Assembly (NCBI GenBank): GCA_037074765.1
Contig: JBAMDO010000057.1
Coordinates: forward strand, 372,001-436,000
DNA: 64,000 nucleotides
DNA from: Mansonella perstans
Taxonomy: Eukaryota; Nematoda; Chromadorea; Rhabditida; Onchocercidae
Reading direction: 5' to 3'
Every line of letters starts with the position of its first letter. Within the stretch, counting starts at the first letter, position 1. A program made the translations under genes and the position numbers. Below, one piece after another: positions 18,251 to 30,698 of the stretch. Below the pieces are notes generated by a model. That model was not told the origin of the DNA, made no database searches, and saw nothing but the letters and a program-made list of their open reading frames with translations.

Positions 18251-18258
18251 TATTGTAG
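18251..18258 (+). promoter_or_regulatory. Probable spliced-leader acceptor before UBE3C/ETC-1
   Basis: TATTGTAG ends 8 bp upstream of ATG 18267. No coding exon precedes it, so trans-splicing is the simplest reading. Confidence 0.35.
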
Positions 18259-18266
18259 ATTATTCC

Positions 18267-21200
18267 ATGGCTGGTAACTTAAACCTTTACGACTTTAATG
18301 GCTCAGTTAGAAGGAATAAGTTGCAAGAAGCTATCTTTTCTGATTTGGTTAGTTCCATTACTTACCTTAACTTATATACTTAATTGTTTCCTTGAATATT
18401 GATTTCAGGTATTTGTCTTACAACATAATATTCATATATTCAGTTAATCCATTTCTTTCAGTCTAAAAAAGAGGATTTCATGAAAAAAATTAACGAAGAA
18501 CGTCTCGAAAGGCAGGAAAGATCCAGGTAACGCATATAAATACTGAATATGCTGTTATTTAAATTCTTCGATATTCATATAGATAATAATACTGTGGATA
18601 GTAGTGCTGTAAGTAATAATACTATGTAAATAACAGGAATGTTCGCTAAGGAATTAAATAGGTTATTTGGGGAATTTTACAGATAACACTTTGATCTTGA
18701 ACTGGGATTTTCCGTATGCATCTAAGTCTTCTAGTCGTTTCGATATTTGCAGTATGTCAATTAAATAAGTTTGATAAAGTAGAAGTGTTCTATAAAAGGG
18801 CTTGAGAAAGTGAAGAATTTGGCTTATAATTTATGTGATTTTCAGGATTAGTTTTATTTTTTAATTTTAAATTTCAAGATGGGTGGAACAAATCGGAACT
18901 TTACAATTGTTTAGGTTGTTGCTTATAAGAGTGTGGCTACATCCTTGATTATGTTTGGGAACTTCCAGTCACATTCATCTTTTGAATTTTATTTATTTTT
19001 GTTATTCTTTCTTTAGACAAAAACTAGCAGCCATCAAAATACAGTCTTTATTTCGGGGATACCGTGTTAGGAAACAATTTCATACTTTTCTGCGAAATCT
19101 TTTCGATGAAGCAAGTTTAGTTCAAAACATAACATTATTGGAAACACAAATATCTCGTTTGGCATTCTTCTTCCGACCTGCTGTTGACTGTGAAAGAACT
19201 GTAAGTTCCTTAAAATATTCGGACTTTACGTAGTTTTTGATTGTTGTTATTTATTTTAGGTAGGACACTTAGAACAACTGCTCATGCATTTTAAAGTGGA
19301 AGATTTGTTTAAATAATTCTGGGAAAGTTCCCAATTTTTTTTTTTTTGTGAACCACAACTTTTTTTAGTTAACATTGTGCAGTGAAGCGGTAGTACTAGC
19401 ACATGCAATAAAAGCGAATAATTTATTGGATCGAAGGAGGCGGCAGCAACTTTTACGATGCGCAGTTGTGCTTCTTGAGCACACCACCGATCGAAACAAA
19501 AATTACAGTTCTATATTGCGATTTTTCGAAATTTATATAAAGGAGGAGGATTGTTTAATTTTATTGAATTATGGTTTCTATTCATCCATGATGACTTTGT
19601 TCTCAAATTGGCATCAGTTTCCTTCTCGTAAGCTTTTCAATAGCTTCATTAGACGTTTTTTGGTAAAGTAATTACTGGAAAATAGTAAAAAGCTTCTGTT
19701 AGTTTTCTCTGCTTTTACTTTCTACTGGTCAATAAGCACTCAATACAATACATTGACCTGTGATAAGGCGACTGTGTGCAAGAATTTTTAAGGGCTTCAA
19801 CATTCTTAAGCGTTCTGACAATGCTGACGTTAGCAATCAAAATACTGATCCTTTTTTTTTCTAAATGGGATTTTTTTTCAGCTTTATGTATTGAGGAAAA
19901 ACTTCCGCAGCGCTCTGAATCACTTCTGCAAATATTAATTTTACCTATAAATCTCCTTTCCAAGAAGTAAGTTCCTCGAATTTATTTTTAAATACTAAAT
20001 TGATCATAATTCATAAAATAGTAGGCAGGTTTTGGCTCCGGGAATCTTAATTGATTTCCAAGATCGTATATCTCTAATGAATCAAAAATTATCTTGTTGG
20101 AGGATTACTTTACATCGAATTGTTTCAATAGTTGTCAGCTTGCTGACTTTTAATTTTTTGTAACGATAAGTTTTATTATTTTACCAATGCTGTTTTTCTT
20201 TTCTTTTTTTTTTTTACAGAACGGATGCTATATTTGAACTGTTTGGTACGATCTGCAAGCGAAGGTTTGAAACTGTTACTGTTTGTTGTTTAGCACCCTT
20301 TCTAGCTCGAATTTGTAAATCAGGAACCTTGAAATTCACAGATATTATAGTTGCTTTATCAAATGGCTGTTATCAACTGTCATCACAGAATGAAGTTTCT
20401 GCTCTTATAACTTCATACACTGTTGTCGTTATTACTTCAGCATTTCCATTAGGTTCGATTTTTCTGTCAAATGAACTCGTTGAAGTATCATTTTAAGCAT
20501 GTATATTTTTGCTAATAATCAAAATGCTCAGTTTCTACTGTTGTGATTTTCTTTTATAAATTTCCATTCCTTACATTTCACATTTGGTTTTTTTAAAATT
20601 CATTTACCGAAAGCTTTTAATTACAGCGTATCTTGATTTCACTGCTTCATTCCAGAGAAATTAAGTGATTTGGAAAAAATCAAAATGGTCGCCGTGTTTG
20701 CAGCGCTGACACAAAATATCACACCGCCGCCGGAAGCAAGGTTAACAGAACGATTGAGTAATGGTGATTCGGATACAGACGATGAATTAGATGATATTAA
20801 CATGGCTACGACATCTGATGTTGAACCAGATATTCTGGAAAGTATTTTAACTCATTAGGATTTAAAAAATTTTTTTAAATTGTTTGTTCCATTTTTTAGG
20901 GACGATGAAACTTTGGGTTATAAAAATGTGTGTTTGTGTTTGTAAAATTGGTTATGTGTTTGGTTATAAAAATGGTTATGTGTTTGCTAAAAAGTGTGCA
21001 AAGTTAATATGAGGACATATTTGTTTCATATATTTAATTCACCAAATGAGAGCTATAATATTTTCAGACGACACCATTTTACCTGAAAACTCTAATCTCA
21101 AGTCTGAAAATTCTTCTGTCGAATGAATCATTCACAAATCCTTTACTGGAAGATCGTGAAGGAATTATTTCGCTTTGCACATTAACTTATTTCGTACGGA

Positions 21201-24200
21201 TTCATTCACCTGCAAATTATATTTCTTTGACGAATTTATTTTCTTCATTTCGGCAGTTAATTCCAAGTTTATGGCGGCTAATAATGTCATTTAACACGAG
21301 TACTATGTTTGGAGTAACACAACCATTGATAGCAATACTTGAACGGGTCAGTAGTGTTTTGTTGTTTTTGAATCTTTTTTTTTTAGTAGCACTTAATATA
21401 CTTGTCATAAAAGACGTCGATTATAACATTTCATTCATAGTTGCTGATTTTATTATTTTGAAAATATATTCTAAATTTTGAAATATGTGGATATTTGCGT
21501 TGTTATTTTGTTTTTAATTTAGCCAAAATAACCAGATTGCGTATACTTGAATAGCAAAGACAAAGCAACTTCAAAAGATTAACTGTTTGTATAAATTTTT
21601 CTTTTCCAGGGTGAAAATATATCGCATGCTGATGAACAATCTTTAATACCAGCTTTATCAATATTCATAACGTTGATGACAAATGCACTGAAAACAGTTG
21701 ACGATGATGATTTCCAAAATGGTGGAGTAGGAGATACTGTTTTTCCTCTTACATTAAACCAATTAACTGATGTAGTTCTTCATTGCCGGTAAGTATCTGT
21801 AATCAGTATCTCAGGACATTTCTGGATTAATTCTCTTATTACATGAATGACAGAAATTCTAATTGAAACAATATAACATTACAGTTGTTTATAATTCAGA
21901 AAAGTGAAGAGCTAGCTTTATCTATCGGAATATAATTTGGTGCTGCTTTTTATAAGAAACACACATTAATTTCCAATGTTTCAAAATACAACTGATTTTA
22001 TTACTTTTTTAAAAGTGCTTGGGTTCTACTTCACTTCATTTTTGTTTTCTTTGATTTATTATTTGTAACTTTTAAGAGATCTTACACTCGGTTTAATCGA
22101 CCTCGCTTTTCCTATTAATTCTGGACCTTTTCATCAATCTTTGATGAAGAACTCAAAGTGGTCTGATTTATTCCAGGTGATTCAAATTATTTGCTCCTTA
22201 GCATTTCTTTTGCATTATTCTGCGAAATGAATTGAATTAAGTGAAAAATGTTCTCAATGAAAAACGTCGAGAAGTACATTATCATGCTTTCAGGATGTTG
22301 CATTGTTAACGAAAGCATTGCACGAACGAGACAATCGAGTTTGTATCATGCCTCGCAATTTTTGGTCCAGTCATAATAGGAATGTCGTCGTTAATTCTGT
22401 AAGTTCATTTCTCTTTTCCATCATTATTTATTTGCAGTTCATAATATGGTATAAATTCTGATATGGTAAAAAGTGAGTTGAAGATTTAAAGAAATTTGAA
22501 GAATGTCACTATTCTGTTCACTTATGTTTAAAAATTACATTTATCGTTATTTTTCGAATACCAATTTACCTTGTACCGTAATCCTTGTTTGGTTTTTTAT
22601 TGAATTGGTTATAGAATAGTTGAGAAATGTCACAAGAATTTTATACCAGAAATCAAAGATCATCTCTCTACTAATAATTTGGAAATTGTCATTGTTTATA
22701 AAAGAATTTAGAGGAAATGGTTGTTTTGCTTTTAGAAGTTTTGAGAAATCAGAATTTTTCGGCGCATCATGACTGTCTTGGAGGTTAAAGAGACTAATTT
22801 CTCTTTATAAATTATTTCAGTCGATGTGGCAAAATCGATATGGTCGTCGGCGTCGTGCAAGGCGTCCATTTGAATTTGTACGTTTTTTGCTTGATAATAG
22901 AGATTCCGATGCACATGAAGACACTCCAGATGTCAGTGAGTTGCGTAATTTGTCCATCGTCCGCAATATTCCTTTCGTTATTCCTTTCATGCAACGAATT
23001 GAGGTAAGTTCACTTTTTCCTGGAAATTATCATATATTTGTAAAATATTAAATGATTACGCAAACATATTTTTTTCCTAATTCTGGTTATAAAATGCGAG
23101 TGAATCAAAAAAAAATTTAAATCTTTGAATTACTGTTATCTTTCCACCGGATTATTTCCAGATTTTCACAGAGTTGCTTCTCAGAGATCGCATACGGAAT
23201 GATACCGGTAGGTTAATGATTATTTTTTGTAACTGAGCAGCACTGTAGATGATTAGGAAAGACTTTTTTGAAAATTTACTTGCTGTGTTTTTCACTGCTA
23301 GAGAGAATCTAAAGAATTAAAACAAATTTTTCCAGGCCGAAATGGACATTCTATCGCTGTACATAGAGCAACTTTGTATGAAGATGCTTTTAGAGCTTTA
23401 CAGCCTCATAACAGTAAGTCTTTATTAACCATTTTTGTGATTTGTTGTTCGTTACATATTCTTCCAGCAATAATACCATTTACCTCGAGAAAAGAACACA
23501 GAGATCGTTAACCATCAGAATTCTAGTATGTATACCGATCTATCCTTTGTTACAGTTCCCGATATGAAGTCAACAATTCGTGTGCAGATGGTGAATTGGG
23601 CTGGACTAGAAGAAGCTGGTGTTGACGGTGGTGGCATTTTCAGGGAATTTCTTTTCGAACTTCTTCAGACTGCTCTTGATCCATCTCGTGGTTTTTTTGC
23701 TGCAACCCATGAACAACTTTTATATCCGAATCCATTGGCACCGTTTCTTTATCCAACTGATTTTGCTGATCATTTTTATTTCATCGGGAGAATTATTGCT
23801 AAGGTAATTGTTAGCTTACTTCTGAACACTAATTCTGGAAGATTTGTCCAATATAATGTAGTGATTTTTTGATCGCTGCTGAATTTCGATATATTGCTTT
23901 TACAATTGTTTATTAGCCTATTCATTCAACTTATTCATAGTGTAGCCATCTTTTGATGATAATATTCAGGTATTAAATGAAAAAAGTATAATCATTTGTT
24001 TTAATACTTTTGCTGAATTTTACTTGAAAAACGTGCGGCGTGAAGTTGACTTATCTTATTTCATTTATTAGCGCAATAGTATTAACTTTAGAATTTAGCT
24101 GTTTTCGCTGGAAAATGAAGCGGTTAAACTAATTTGGATTATAGATTTTTTGCAGTTCTAATATATTAATTCATGTGTTTTTCAGTTAATCTATGAAGGT

Positions 24201-25508
24201 TTATTGGCAGACATTCGCTTTGCGGATTTCTTTTTGCTGCAATGGATGGGAAACCCAGACGGAACCGTTCTTGATTTAGAATTAGTTAAATCATATGATC
24301 CTCTTTTGCATAAAAATTTGAAGTTTTTGAAGCGTTGCTCATTGGAAGAAATCGAAGCTCTCGATCTTGATTTCACTGTTATAACCGACAACTTCGGCGT
24401 GACAGAGGTAAAAAGTGAGTTTTTTTATAAGCATAATGCTGTTTAAGTAATTTATCATTTTACAGAGGGTAGAATTAAAGAAAGATGGCAGTTCTATCAA
24501 GGTAACAGCTGACAACAGGATGGAGTATATACAGTTATATGTTAATTACTACCTTTCCAAGAGAGTAAGTTCATTTTATTTTGCTAATTATTTCTTTTTC
24601 TATTATCATGGGGGGGAGGGGACAGTAAACTTCGAATGTTTGCTCAGAAACAAGCTAAAATATTCGAACTTTGTCTAGCTCTCACCGATGATCGCTGCGC
24701 TTCGGAATGGTCTGAGGAACATAATAGATCCTGAATGGTTGCGAATGTTCTCGCCACTAGAAATTTCGATGTTGGTTGGCGGCATTGATTCAGAAATTGA
24801 TTTTAATGAGCTTAAAAAATTCACAACTGTACATAACATAAAATGTAAGATTCTTTCATTGGTTAACTGTGCATTCAACAATTTATTCTTAGTATATTTT
24901 ACTCAAAAAACTTTTATTTAAGCAGAACATGACCAGCAGTATATGGATCTTTTCTGGTCGGTCATCAATGGATTTTCAGCTGGAGACAAAAAGAAATTGT
25001 TGAAGTTTATAACTGGTTGTCCACGACCGCCCATAATGGGTTTTAAGGTAATATTTCTCAAAGTATAATTTTTTATCTCTTGTCGGGATTTCTACGGTTG
25101 ATCTGCTTGCAATTTTATTTGGCAAATGAGATGGAATGAGTATTCATAAAATGATTATATGTAGTACAAAAGGAGTAGTAATTAAGATCAGAGCGGAGAC
25201 TTTCGGATTTTGCCTTTTTTTTTTTTTGTACCGATAATTAGAAATAAAGACCTTTCCACTGACTCGCAAAGCAAAAATCATTTTTAATTTACAAAAATAT
25301 AATTATGCTTGTACTTAAAAATATAACTATATGTATTTAGACTTTAACACCACCAATGGGTATTCAGCTCGTTCATGACGTTGATAAATTACCAACTGCT
25401 GCAACATGCATGAATTTGTTAAAGTTGCCTCTGTACGATGATGCGGAAACATTGCAGCGTAAGCTAGTCTATGCAGTGAATTGTGGAGCTGGTTTCGAAC
25501 TTTCATGA
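18267..25508 (+). CDS. etc-1: HECT E3 ubiquitin ligase, UBE3C / ETC-1 (Hul5) type
   Basis: Ubiquitin ligase that extends ubiquitin chains on proteasome substrates; about 1022 residues (human UBE3C 1083). Exons: 18267-18347, 18462-18526, 19017-19200, 19369-19627, 19882-19966, 20220-20452, 20656-about 20819, 21068-21346, 21610-21788, 22077-22176, 22294-22398, 22821-23003, 23162-23207, 23336-23413, 23556-23803, 24186-24407, 24466-24564, 24679-24844, 24923-25047, 25341-25508. An IQ motif (AAIKIQSLFRGYRVRKQF) near residue 55 follows the N-terminus. A long helical middle leads to the C-terminal HECT domain: EEAGVDGGGIFREF, YPNPLAPFLYP, then the catalytic Cys in TAATCMNLLKLP, ending GAGFELS. The N-terminus and HECT text match UBE3C rather than UBE3B. 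The end of the exon near 20820 is uncertain: a better donor at 20839 (GTATTT) would need another small exon. Confidence 0.94.
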
Positions 25509-26420
25509 TATTTTTTTAGATTTATTTTGAAAGTTTTGCATCACATAAGCTAGCTGGTCATTTTTAAGAAGTCTAATTGTAAACATTCGAAATGTAACTC
25601 GACAAATTCTCCCACACTTTTTATGTTTTATGCATCTGCTTCCGGGTATTACCTCCGATTCTTTGCCACTTCAGTTATATCTCTCAAACTTCTATTTGGA
25701 AATGAAAGTTTTCAGTGAAACTTCTGAAATCAAATCCATTTGTTTGTATGCAAAAGCTGACGATAAATGACCAAAGTTCAAATAAATGATTCATGCGAGA
25801 TGCATAATGAGTCAGTTATAATACAGATGCTGTAATGAACATTGAATAGTTTCAATACAAGAAAAACGTTCTCTGAAATTGCGTGCGAAATTTTAAGTTC
25901 GATAGATAGGAAATTTTTGAAAGTCTTAATTACTTTAACAAATTGCCTGTAATTTATTGTTATGGTCACACTCGTCATTTTCTTGTGAATAAGCTGTACA
26001 CGGTTTGTGATCTGTCTTTTGTGGATATTATTTTTATACGGTTTTTGCAAGTACCTACAAAACATTAAAATTTTCATTTTTCAGCGTTAATTTTAATATT
26101 GCTTTAATGCGATTTGTCGCTCTAATTTATCTAATTCATCTTTTAGAAAATTTCATTGTTTTTTCAGTATTATATTATTTGATGAAGTCTTTTTTGAGAC
26201 AAATTTAGATATTGCTTTTTTTTGTAATTGAGCTTTTGAAAATATGTTGGTATGAATGAGGGAGAAAGCTTGGATCAGACATTCAATTGATGCCGAGCAT
26301 AACGATGATTTCATAATTTTGATAAGATTTTTTACTACTTGTTTCCAAAATTGGAATTTCAATATAATTGTAAAACTGAAGTACAGATAAGAATCATTTA
26401 GATAAATCTGGTTGTTTTTA
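25509..26420. other. Spacer between UBE3C and LIN-7
   Basis: About 0.9 kb of AT-rich DNA. It holds the UBE3C 3' UTR and a possible spliced-leader acceptor (TCATTTAG ending 26401) 19 bp before the LIN-7 ATG. The open frames on the - strand (25778-26077, 26153-26362) are unbroken by chance and carry no recognisable domain. Confidence 0.45.
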
Positions 26421-27720
26421 ATGGAAGAGTTGTCCGATGGTCTTCATCTCGACAGAGGTATTAATTATTAGTGTTTCTTACTAGCATTTCTTTCTAGAAA
26501 CATTTTATGTTAAAAAAGTTTTGCTAATATGCAAGATGCTTATTACTATTGACTTGTCTTGAAGGTTTTGTATAATATCTAGAAGTGTAGTTTTTTAACC
26601 TACCGAATCCAAAATAATGCTGTTTTGCAGATATTCAAAGGATCATTGAGTTGATTGAACATGTACAAAAAACCGGTGAATTGAATAGTCCAAAGCTCAC
26701 ATCGCTGCAAACTATTTTGCAATCTGATTTCTTCACATCAGTTCGCGAAGTTTTTGAAAGTGTTTATGACACAATCAATGCTGATAGTTCTCGCGAGGTA
26801 TAATTTCAAAAATTAAAAAAATGAATATCGAATTACTAATTAAAATATTCGCACCAATGAAGGATTTGTTTATATGTAAATTATGTTTAAAATTTTAGTG
26901 TTTTGTTCGAATAACTTGAGAAATACGTTACTTTTCTCTCAAATTTTTTAGGTTCGAGCAAATGCAACGGCGAAAGCAACTGTTGCAGCATTTGCAGCAG
27001 CTGAGGGGCATGCACATCCGCGAATTGTTGAACTTCCGAAAACAGACCAAGGACTTGGATTTAACGTTATGGGTGGGAAGGAACAGAATTCACCTATTTA
27101 TATATCTCGCATCATACCTGGAGGTGTCGCTGATAAGAACGGACAGTTGAAACGTGGTGATCAGTTGATTGCGGTAAGGATTTGTTTGATTTAGTTGGAT
27201 AAAAATAATCCTTAATTTTAAGAGTTGTTTTCACAAAAGCTGTGATAAAATTACCAGAACTATGACTTCATAAAAGATATTGCCAAATTCTTTCATTTTG
27301 AAGGGCTATAACATTCTTTCAATTAGTGCTGTGTTTTCCACGAAATCTTATTCGCGGTACTTTTTGGCATTTAATCAGTAACGCAGAAGATACTGCATAG
27401 TCACATTTCTAATTATCATGGCAAATTTTATGTTGTTTTTCTGAAAATAAGTATGTATTAAATGTACTTCAGTTTTGAATTTTCGAATTTGTTTGTTACT
27501 TTCCCCGAAATTATTTGTAATACATTAATTTTAGGTAAATGGAGTTAATGTTGAGTGGGAAAGTCATGAAAAAGCTGTAGACTTATTGAAGTCTGCACGA
27601 GGCACTGTGAGATTAATTGTGCGGTATACACCACGATTACTAGACGAAATGGAGCGACGCTTTGAACGACAACGACGAAGAGCGAATCAAAACAGCCCTG
27701 CACCTGTTTTCAAGCGATAA
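26421..27720 (+). CDS. lin-7: LIN-7 / Veli scaffold protein (L27 + PDZ)
   Basis: Scaffold of the LIN-2/LIN-7/LIN-10 complex that places receptors (LET-23 EGFR in C. elegans vulval cells) on basolateral membranes and organises synapses. 203 residues, the usual length (human LIN7B 207). Exons: 26421-26457, 26631-26797, 26952-27173, 27535-27720, all in phase. The L27 domain (about 12-67, from [18 protein letters not shown]) binds LIN-2/CASK. The PDZ domain (about 92-175) has GLGFNVMGG as its carboxylate-binding loop and [18 protein letters not shown]. The end is basic: [18 protein letters not shown]. Start choice is clear because the first residues, [13 protein letters not shown], match the family. 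Confidence 0.96.
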
Positions 27721-28402
27721 GCTGGATTTAGATGCTTTTATTTATTTTTCTCAATTTTTATAAATTTCCCTACTTTCCCATCTGTAGCTAAATATTTACG
27801 GCTTTAAAGAAAAAAAGTTCTAATTAAATCATTACGTTCAAATTTGTGATTTAATAATCTGACTTTTTTCGATGATTGTTGGATTTTACTAGTTTTGTTA
27901 ATTTTGAACTGATTAATTGTGCTGTTTTGAATCATCGCATTCGCAGATGGTGTAGTGTTTTGCATATTTCCTTCAAAAAAAAAAAGCGCAGTTCCTCATC
28001 AACAGCATTCTTAGCAGTATTGTTCTACTTTTTTTATTGTGTGCACTCGTATCGCTTAACACTGTATATAGAAATGATATGAGTCATATGTCTCGCATTT
28101 GTTTAAAGCTTTCTCATTATGTGTTCTTCAACTTTTTTCTCTTTCGAATTTTCAACAGAAGTCATTTTTTTCATAATAAATATTTAATTTGACTATAGTA
28201 ATGTTTATTCAAGTTGGAGTAATTACTATTCTTATTTTATATAATGGATAATTTTTTTTTCTTTGAATTTTTCTAAATATTATGGAATTTCTAAGCGATG
28301 GCCACAACGTTAATTTTATCTGAATATGTACATTTGGAAAATTTTTCGCCTAAAAAATAGAGCGTCATTTTTGGCCGTATGTTTTTAGGATGATAGAGGA
28401 TA
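27721..28402. other. Spacer between LIN-7 and the SNAPC5-like gene
   Basis: About 0.7 kb, LIN-7 3' UTR and spacer. A TTTTTAG ending at 28388, 14 bp before the next coding start, is a likely spliced-leader acceptor. No other gene is seen. Confidence 0.45.
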
Positions 28403-28845
28403 ATGTCACAAAACGCCACTCAGATTCGTAAACAGCTTATAAATTTGGAAAGAGAAGAAAGAGCTTTGCAACGACTTCACGTCCATTTAACAGGTTCCCT
28501 TTTTATTGCATTTTTTTTCATTATTCATTTATTAATTTGTTGTATCATTTAATAAAATTTTCTTTGGACCTAACTGAATTATGGAAATTTTCTATAGCAA
28601 GATTATTTGAATATACTTCATTATCTATTTTTTTGATGACCGATAGTGGTAAATCCCTCTTTTCGCTGGCCTTTCCGTGAAACTTGTCCTTTATCTAAAA
28701 TATGATGATTTTAGGATTATTACGAGCTGTAGAGTTAGAATCGATGCGATTAAACGCATTGAAAAGTATAATCCAGTCTTCGCAACGTGCATCAAGTCCG
28801 AATACTTCATCAGATTTCATTTCAATTAAAACGTTGGATTCTTAA
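28403..28845 (+). CDS. Small protein resembling SNAPC5 (SNAP19), snRNA-activating complex
   Basis: A 73-residue protein from two exons, 28403-28493 and 28715-28845, joined in phase (GGA codon). It is almost one continuous amphipathic helix: IRKQLINLEREERALQRLH, then LLRAVELESMRLNALKSII, then a Ser-rich tail. The pattern of charged and leucine positions resembles the N-terminal coiled coil of human SNAPC5, which helps hold together the complex that starts snRNA transcription by RNA polymerases II and III. Small size and lack of a catalytic motif make this a similarity call. An alternative is an unrelated coiled-coil adaptor. An upstream ATG at 28390 opens an overlapping 13-codon frame; it sits only 2 bp after the likely trans-splice site, so scanning ribosomes probably pass it. 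Confidence 0.5.
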
Positions 28846-29282
28846 ATCGGTGCTCTCTTTTCATTTTTCAAATGTTGGGTCTGGAGTCTTTGAAACTTCT
28901 TTGAAAAAAAGTTTTCATGCCTTAATAAGCAATGCCTGGAGCTTGGAGTTTTATAAATATGAACTTTTTCTTTTGTTAAAATTTAACTGTATAACTTTTA
29001 ACAAGTTAGTAGAATAGTATGAAAATAAATTTGATATTTTAGCACCTGTTTGGTCGGCAAAATTTCTGCCTACTCAACTGCGGCTTGACTTTCAACTATT
29101 TCTTTTATTTTGATTATAGCCTTTGTGTATTTAAAGTGAATCGAATGAAGTCATTTCCAGGTGTTTTATGCCACTATTGAATAATTAGACTTTGTCGTTA
29201 AAAATATTAGTGAGGTTTGCATGTCAGTGAAAGAGACTAATTTGTTCGAATCTCATTTTGCATTTTCCAGACATGAAAAATA
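28846..29282. other. Spacer before the ISCA2 gene
   Basis: About 0.4 kb of AT-rich DNA. CATTTTCCAG ending at 29270 is a good splice acceptor 12 bp before the ISCA2 ATG and probably receives a spliced leader. An ATG at 29273 opens a 5-codon frame overlapping the start. Confidence 0.45.
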
Positions 29283-30088
29283 ATGAATAAATCAAAGATC
29301 GCAATGATAAATTGGCGTTTGATGTTTGCGATTCGAAAAGGCTACGCGAAAGATGGTGCTTCTGCTGATTTAAAAATTACTGAAAAGTGTGTTAATCGAC
29401 TACGAGAAATTGCTAGCATCGGAGAGCATTTAAGGATAATAGTCGATGGCGGTGGCTGCTCTGGTTTTGAGTATAAAATGAGTTTAGACAACAAAATCAA
29501 TGATGATGACTTTATTTTTTGCAAGGATCAAATTAAAGTCGTCGTTGATGAGGTTTTTCTTTTTTTTTTTTTTTTTTTGCATCTTACATGATGGATTTAT
29601 AGGATTTTAGAAAAAGATGTTGACACTCCCTGTTTCATTGAAAGCAAATTGAGGCAATAAATTATGTCGATCACTAATAGTAATTCAAATCATTGTAGTA
29701 TCAAAGTTGCATGATAAATTAAAAGTTATATTGAAGAAGTCAAGATACATAGTGAAACTTTATAAAATGAAGTTTATAAAAGAGGACGAAAAGTTTTAAC
29801 TTGAGCGAAGCTGGATTATTTCTTATAAATAATATTTTCATTTCCATGAACAAAAGCTTGACTTTATCTGTTCATATCAAATAAATAATAAGTTAACTGG
29901 GCATTTCGATAAGATGATCATTCTGATAATTGAAATGTAAAACATTTCAGAGGTCGTTGAAGTTTTTGAAGGGCGCAACAGTGGATTATTTTGAAGATTT
30001 GATGCGATCATCATTTCGTATCGTCGATAATCCAATCGCTGAGAAGGGTTGTTCGTGTGGGTCATCATTTGCTATCAAAATGGATTAA
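29283..30088 (+). CDS. isca-2: Mitochondrial iron-sulfur cluster assembly protein ISCA2
   Basis: A-type Fe-S carrier protein, 135 residues. It works with ISCA1 and IBA57 in the mitochondrial matrix to make [4Fe-4S] clusters for aconitase, lipoate synthase and respiratory enzymes. Exons 29283-29552 and 29951-30088 join in phase. All three conserved cysteines are visible: one in [13 protein letters not shown] (about residue 59) and two in the C-terminal CSCGSSF. The text [20 protein letters not shown] fits ISCA2 better than ISCA1. The first 30 residues are basic and lack acidic residues until Asp31, as in a mitochondrial targeting peptide. AATAAA signals follow at 30130 and 30151. Confidence 0.93.
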
Positions 30089-30698
30089 TTTTTCGAAACC
30101 TCATTGTTTTGTTGTTTATTTCATCCTGAAATAAATATGTTTTTACGCTGAATAAATAGCTATCGTACATATCTTCATGCTCTAATAAGTTTTTTTATTG
30201 ATGAATGTGGAAACAAAATTCATTCAACAATAGTATTTCTCAGATAATCAATTTATCGCAGCTTTTTCAAATGAAATGCAAATGCTAATTTAGGATTGAA
30301 AATAGATAAGGTATTTAAGCTCTTTTCTTTGATTTTTTTTTTCATGTCGAAAAGCAAAATTTTTTTGTATACAGAGGGTTAAATAAATCTTTTGACACAA
30401 CTTTTATTGATTAACTTTATTGAAAATTAGAGTTTTTTTGGGGGAGCTTTGTAAGAAAGAAGACGATTGAAAAGGATGCAGTCATTGAGGACGATAAATT
30501 CTAAACCTATTGATTGAATTGCTAATCAATTAAAGGTGTTTTATTTGGTGGGGATTTGTTTAAAAGGTTATATGAAGGAGTTATTTTTTTTCGTTAATTG
30601 AAATTTCAAATGTTCAAGTTTTTGATATGGAATTATGAGCAAAATTTGAGTTACAATACAAAAGACTTTTGACCTTCAGGATATCTGATTTGTTGAAG
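30089..30698. other. Spacer between ISCA2 and TTC19
   Basis: About 0.6 kb: ISCA2 3' UTR with two AATAAA signals (30130, 30151), AT-rich spacer, and a likely spliced-leader acceptor (GACCTTCAG ending 30679) 19 bp before the TTC19 ATG. Confidence 0.45.

Larger units (their letters stand above)
17375..18266. other. Spacer between eIF2B epsilon and UBE3C/ETC-1
   Basis: About 0.9 kb: the eIF2B epsilon 3' UTR with an AATAAA, AT-rich spacer, and a likely spliced-leader acceptor (TATTGTAG ending 18258) 8 bp before the next ATG. No additional gene is seen. Confidence 0.5.

Noticed and set aside
18267..25508. UBE3B (OXI-1) as the identity of this HECT ligase
   Set aside because: The IQ-containing N-terminus and the HECT segments (VDGGGIFREF, YPNPLAPF, TAATCMNLLKLP) follow UBE3C, not UBE3B.
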